Below, piece by piece: positions 59,596 to 64,000 of a stretch of 64,000 nucleotides of DNA (within the stretch, counting starts at the first letter, position 1; each line of letters opens with the position of its first letter). A model generated the notes under the pieces. It saw only the letters and a list, made by a program, of their open reading frames with translations. It ran no database searches and was not told the origin of the DNA. This DNA comes from Hypomyces perniciosus (taxonomy: Eukaryota; Ascomycota; Sordariomycetes; Hypocreales; Hypocreaceae). The DNA lies in the NCBI GenBank assembly GCA_008477525.1, contig SPDT01000001.1, forward strand, positions 62,001-126,000, given 5' to 3'. A program made the translations under genes and the position numbers.

Positions 59596-61215
59596 GTTGG
59601 TAGTTATGGCGCCTTTGGAAACAAGGTACTCGGGGTTGATGGTTGATCAAGCATGATTATGTAGCTCATCGTCGGACGTGGCCGCTCTTTTATCCGCGTT
59701 GTGGCCACCAGAAGCAGCCAATCAGCGTTCCTAGATACTGGCGATATAATTGGCTCCAAGGCTACTTCCACTGCACCTGGCCTTAAATACCTCAGAAGTT
59801 CTTGATGGTCTTTAAGCGGCAACATCTATATCTTCCCTTTACTCACTCGACGGCGAATCTGACTCGAATTTCTGGAAGAGATATGTCTATTGCGAGAGGC
59901 TTTGGTCAATTCCCGCTCGTCAATTCAATGGCTAGATGCGAAACTTGCTGTGACAACGGCTTCAAAGACATGCAATGCCCAACCTGTGGCAAGCCAGCCA
60001 CAGGATAAGAAACATGGAAATTCACCAAAGCGACTACATTTTTAATCTAGTAGTAGTATATTTTCCAACGTTTCATAAAGACTTAACTAATCGTTGCTAG
60101 ACAAGTGAAGAACTATGTTTTTTTTCTTTTTGGTGGGAAGTACCCGGCTGATGCATGTTGGACGTCGGCGTTGACAAAGCCGAATCCGCATTTCAAGGCC
60201 ACATCAGGGTACCGGATGTTAAGGACTATAGTGTGTATACCACCACGTGTCCTGGAGACAAGTGTTTGTTTCATGATTGCGACCCCGACATTGAGAACTT
60301 GACTGCATTAAGCAGACTGATACCATGTTTATCTGCTCATCACAACAACCTTCCCGCGTCTGCCAGGCGCCAATTCTGTCCTGACAGAACAAGACGGGGA
60401 AGGCGTCAAGATAATACGAGTTTCACTTCAAGATCAGATCTGTTATGTAATGCACTTAGGAGCAGGTATCTATTAAATACGCAATATGGATCGGTTCCAA
60501 AGTACAAGACGTAGGGCGAGAAAGCGAAGCGACGCCGCGTGCATAGCTTCCTCTCTCAAACGAGTTGACACGTATATCTTTCTGCACGTGACCTGCCACT
60601 CACAGGAAACGAAGTCGGACGGCCGGTGGTATCCGTTCGATAAGGTTTGGTGAGTATTTTTGATCCTTTGATGTCTCAGGCGGGGGGGTATCTGGTCACG
60701 GGCCTGGGCGTGAACAGATTACTATCGTTCCTTGATCCCTGTAATAGCATGTCTTCCCGTGGTCAGTTAGTTCGGCCGCGTACCCGGCCCAGGCAAGGTG
60801 CTGCAGCTTGCGAGGCCAGTAGCTCATACTTGAGTTCATCCAAGCAGTCACTTTGGCAATAACGATTAGACAAGACATCGAAGCATGTCGCATCGTTGCT
60901 TGATCATAAAGTCCCCCAATTCTCCCTCTTCTGTTATACTCTAATCAGTACCACATTGTCCGGTTGAGGCTACTTCTTGTTTATTGATTGCCAAACTACA
61001 TACATCGGAACTAACCCTGGTTACTATCCAAACTGTTTGACTTGCAACCCCTTCACTACGGCCATTACCAGCAAGCAGGTTGGTAAGAACACTCGGAGGC
61101 ACTGTGATCATCACGACTGGCTAACCTAGACGTTTCACACAAATATTTTGCTCTTACTCTCTATCGACTCATGCGCCACGTTTACATTTGCGGACTTATT
61201 GTCGTCAACGCATAA
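59596..61215. other. Gene-poor region, 1.6 kb
   Basis: Plus-strand frames with Cys-rich stretches (for example ARCETCCDNGFKDMQCPTCG near 59930) are short and unplaced. No gene is supported. Confidence 0.4.
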
Positions 61216-62652
61216 TAATGGAGAGTCCGGAGACCAGCACACCCAATTCTCTGATTAATGATGCATATCCTCCTTCAAACCGGTACCAATGCATGCCGGA
61301 TCACGTGGAATACGTTTCCAAAGTTGATAAGTGCGTGCATGAAATGGCAGCAGCTATCAATCAGCTCGTTAGGAGAGCTGGGGATGACATGAGGCAGATG
61401 GACACGCTACGGCAGGATGTGATGAGGCAGTCGAGCGTTCAAGACAAGCCAAGCAAGAAAAAATAATGATGGAGGAGAGGCTCCGGATATTTGAGTTGGA
61501 AACGCAGAAGCACTGCGGCGTATACGCGAAACACAAGAGAAGTACCAGGAATTGGAAGAGGTCATCATGGAAAAGGACGAACAAATCCGGCAGGACTGGC
61601 AGGCGCTGAAAACAGCAGCAGACTCAAACAGCAAGCTCGAGCAAGGAACAAACTTGGCGATTGCGTTAGTAGAAGAGACACAACAGGCTGCGAAGGCTTA
61701 TGAAGCGTGGGCCAATAGAGAGATCGAAGCGAAGGAAGGGGCTATGCGAAGCGCTGACTTGGTGAATAAAGAAAAGGTCGCTGCGCTTTCTCAGGCTCAG
61801 AGAGCAAAGGAGAAAGCCAAGGAAGCAGACCAAGCCAGAGAAGTAGCGGAGAAGGTCGCTGTTGAGGAGAGACGTGCCAGAGAAACAGCGGAGAAGGTTT
61901 CTGTGGAGGGGCCAGGAGCGAGGCAGAAACAGCCAAAGCTTCGGCGGAAGAGAAGGCGCAAGAGTTAGAACAAAACCATGCATGGATGGTCAAGTCGATA
62001 AGGGAAGCAGAGGCACACGCAGAACAGGCGAAGTTAGACCTGGCAGCGGAAAAGGCCAGACAGCAGCCCCATACAGTGGCAACCGTCGACCGGGCGGGCG
62101 AGTCAGCCATCTCGGTCAAGCAGCAAAGGAAGGGGTTCTCCGGTCCAAACAAAAGATCACGACTTTCTACATCAACCGCACACAAAAGGATAGGGCTCCA
62201 TAGCCCGGAGGCAACGTGCTATGACGAGCGACTAAAAAACTTGGCGTAGGATCTTGAGCGTGTGGTTGAAGATTACGGGGGACAGGAGACGATATATGCT
62301 CTGTTCGCGTTCAGCGCCGACTTGATTGAGGTTGGCAGGGTGGAGAGTTTGTGAGACTTCTGAATCTTCGCTCTTTGTCAGGTGTGTTCGCCACACTAAG
62401 GAGATAGTGGTCACAATATCTGATGTCGTTTCCCTCTCGCGCAAGCTCTACAGAACAGACATCGATTTCAAAGCCGCCAAGGAGCTGTTGCGTGCCAATG
62501 TATTGCAAACGATGTCTGGGCGACAAGCCGAAAGGTTTATGGGCAAGGAGACTCAACAAGTCACTCTATTCCGCTGGAAAGACCTTGGGGATATCCTCAA
62601 CAAGGTTGCAGAAGTCTACCATGATAGAGATACAATCACAGCTACTGTGTGA
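61216..62652 (+). pseudogene. Long coiled-coil protein, broken
   Basis: Successive frames make one protein: MESPETSTPNSLINDAYPPS and EYVSKVDKCVHEMAAAIN, then after a shift at an A run (about 61460) ERLRIFELETQ, ELEEVIMEKDEQIRQDWQAL, a long Ala/Glu/Lys coiled coil (AQRAKEKAKEADQAREVAEK), a second shift near 61910, HAWMVKSIREAEAHAEQAKL, a TAG at 62247 where CAG would fit, then DLERVVEDYGGQETIYALFA and a C-terminal part VVTISDVVSLSRKLYRTDID. It ends at 62652. The family is not recognised; the coiled coil recalls the tail of DUF3723 genes but the rest does not match. Several lesions make it a pseudogene. Confidence 0.6.
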
Positions 62653-63507
62653 AGCGAGAGTCCACCTCCACGTTCTTGGAATGAATTGTTATTGGGCATC
62701 GGGTTTCTTTTCGTTCGCGTAAATCAATCGAGGTATTGTAGGCGGCCTGCAACCGGAAGAAAAATTCTCGAGAACTGTTTTAGTAGTTTGTCCAATAAAG
62801 GAAGGGCAGCTTGACGGGACTTAGCGAGGGCTTTTGTCTGTCTTTAAGTTACTATCTGGATACTTGCATTTGGAATTTAAGTACACGGAAGCCGTCTCGT
62901 CACTTCCGATACAGTGTCTGTCAACAATTTTCAATTTTGTTTCATCTGCCATGGTGAGGAGGCCGATACTCGCATGGTCATGCGGTCTTTCTGGTGGTAA
63001 AAAAGCGATAATTACGAACCTCGGTGTCTGGAGCCATGAAGCAGGTTTGGCGACAGGTTTGGCGACAGGTTTGGACAAAGCGTTTGCACGACGGCGGGAG
63101 TATCTTACACGGGGACTCAGCTGTGTTCCGCAACTAAGGGTGGTTCCCGAGCCACCAGTCACACGCCTCGTCCTCGGTGGCCGCGTCGGGAAGTTGCGCC
63201 CACCTCTCATCGCTGTCGCCGTAGTGGCTTTTGGCGATCTTCCAGATTCGCTTCGCTCGCCCGTTCCATTTGTGGCCTTCGAAATATTTCTCGTGGAATC
63301 CTCCGACCGCGTGGTGGGTGCAGTGACGAATCTCTTCGAACACGCGCCGCATCTGTTTTGAGTCCTGCTGCGAGGCACAACTGTTAGATCAAAAAGAAGA
63401 AAGTTCCTTCTTGTTCTTGAAACCAGTGCTAGGAAAATGTCAGATGCAGACAATATAAAGAACAATTTGTCTATTGCTGCCACGAAGAATTGTGGTCGTT
63501 GTTGACG
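62653..63507. other. No supported gene
   Basis: Minus-strand frames at 62821-63516 include HEKYFEGHKWNGRAKRIWKI and a threefold 12-bp repeat near 63051-63075 (GGTTTGGCGACA), but no family is recognised and two frames compete. Confidence 0.4.
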
Positions 63508-63785
63508 ATGGTACAATTTACAATTTATTTATTAACGCCCGGCGGCTTTGGCCGGAAGGGTAACTTTAGATAGTGTACATGTGTGTTTCTCAAGCTTTGC
63601 CATGTATCCTAAAGCCGATATAGTCTCCTTTTCCTGTTTGTGCTATTTTGCGCTCCTTATTTCTTGCGTTTTCTCGTAGCTAGTAGTTTCATTAGCAAGC
63701 CGGCTTGGAGGCAATTCTACAAGTGTTCAGCGTCCTATCTTCGGCGGCCGAAACGTTGCCTGCTGTTCGTCCCACAAGGTGGTGA
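63508..63785 (+). repeat. Dispersed 300-bp repeat, copy at 63.5 kb
   Basis: Follows the 51585-51876 copy throughout (CGCCCGGCGGCTTTGGCCGG, then CATGTGTGTTTCTCAAGC and TTCAGCGTCCTATCTTCGGC). Some positions differ, so the copies are old. It may be the 3' end of an unseen mobile or multi-copy unit. Confidence 0.75.
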
Positions 63786-64000
63786 GTGTAGGTTGAGTCA
63801 GCTGTAAGGTGGGCCTTTGGTACTTGGAGGCTGTGGCCATCTCGTGGCGAGACCGCCCTGGGTGCGAGCCGGGATATGGATTTCTGATCTCTTGACTGAC
63901 CGACATGCGCTTCCGTCCTCTCGAGCCAGTATACCAACTCCTTAAAGCAATCAGCCAACGATTGGTGAAGCCCGGTTGCGAGCCGGACCCGATCCTTTCT

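Overview
The window is nuclear DNA of a filamentous ascomycete, most likely Eurotiomycetes (Aspergillus/Penicillium type). The evidence is genes split by 42-150 nt GT-AG introns, con-6, a fungal BTB protein, an AA11-type polysaccharide monooxygenase, a DUF3723 protein, and a C2H2 protein of a family I know from Eurotiales. No tRNA or rRNA gene was seen.

Layout. 1-5.2 kb is a stress/conidiation set: a partial catalase, a ruined NmrA-like gene, a Tudor-type hypervirulence-associated small protein, con-6 and a CHZ-like acidic protein. 6-13 kb holds a LINE-tail repeat, an intact BTB gene, a TilS-like PP-loop gene that lacks a conserved internal block, and a bZIP gene. 15-19.4 kb is a rearranged patch: a phosphoketolase pseudogene is cut off by a 5'-truncated LINE, followed tail-to-tail by a second LINE-tail element with terminal inverted repeats and a poly-A run, and then a broken BTB fragment. 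20-24.5 kb has almost no genes apart from a gene fragment and a 59-bp repeat. 24.5-30.5 kb has a decayed Pho80-type cyclin, a ferritin-like gene with one frameshift and an intact small hydrophilic protein. 31.7-36 kb is a large intact eight-exon gene fusing a GMC oxidoreductase to an alpha/beta hydrolase.

From 36 kb to the end the DNA looks accessory: an AA11 LPMO remnant, a degenerate J-domain-like gene with two in-frame stops, a kinase-like ruin, an intact DUF3723 gene (a family often carried by Starship giant elements), small orphan genes, a broken Zn2Cys6 regulator, a BIR-like zinc protein, a BCS1-like AAA ATPase, a fungal orphan gene facing a C2H2 gene, and a coiled-coil pseudogene. A roughly 300-bp dispersed repeat occurs at 45.2, 51.6 and 63.5 kb, with a weak trace at 5.4 kb. 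I saw no captain tyrosine recombinase or element boundary, so a Starship is only a hypothesis.

Two signals stand out. First, five near-perfect 18-bp palindromes lie about 38 bp apart at 57439-57608, just upstream of an intact orphan gene. Second, pseudogenes are unusually dense, and every in-frame stop I could place within recognisable coding sequence is TAA or TAG where CAA or CAG would fit, which is the CpA-to-TpA change left by repeat-induced point mutation. Long intact genes lie between the ruins, which argues against uniform sequencing error, although several single-base shifts sit in homopolymers. All exon models and family assignments were read by eye, without database searches.
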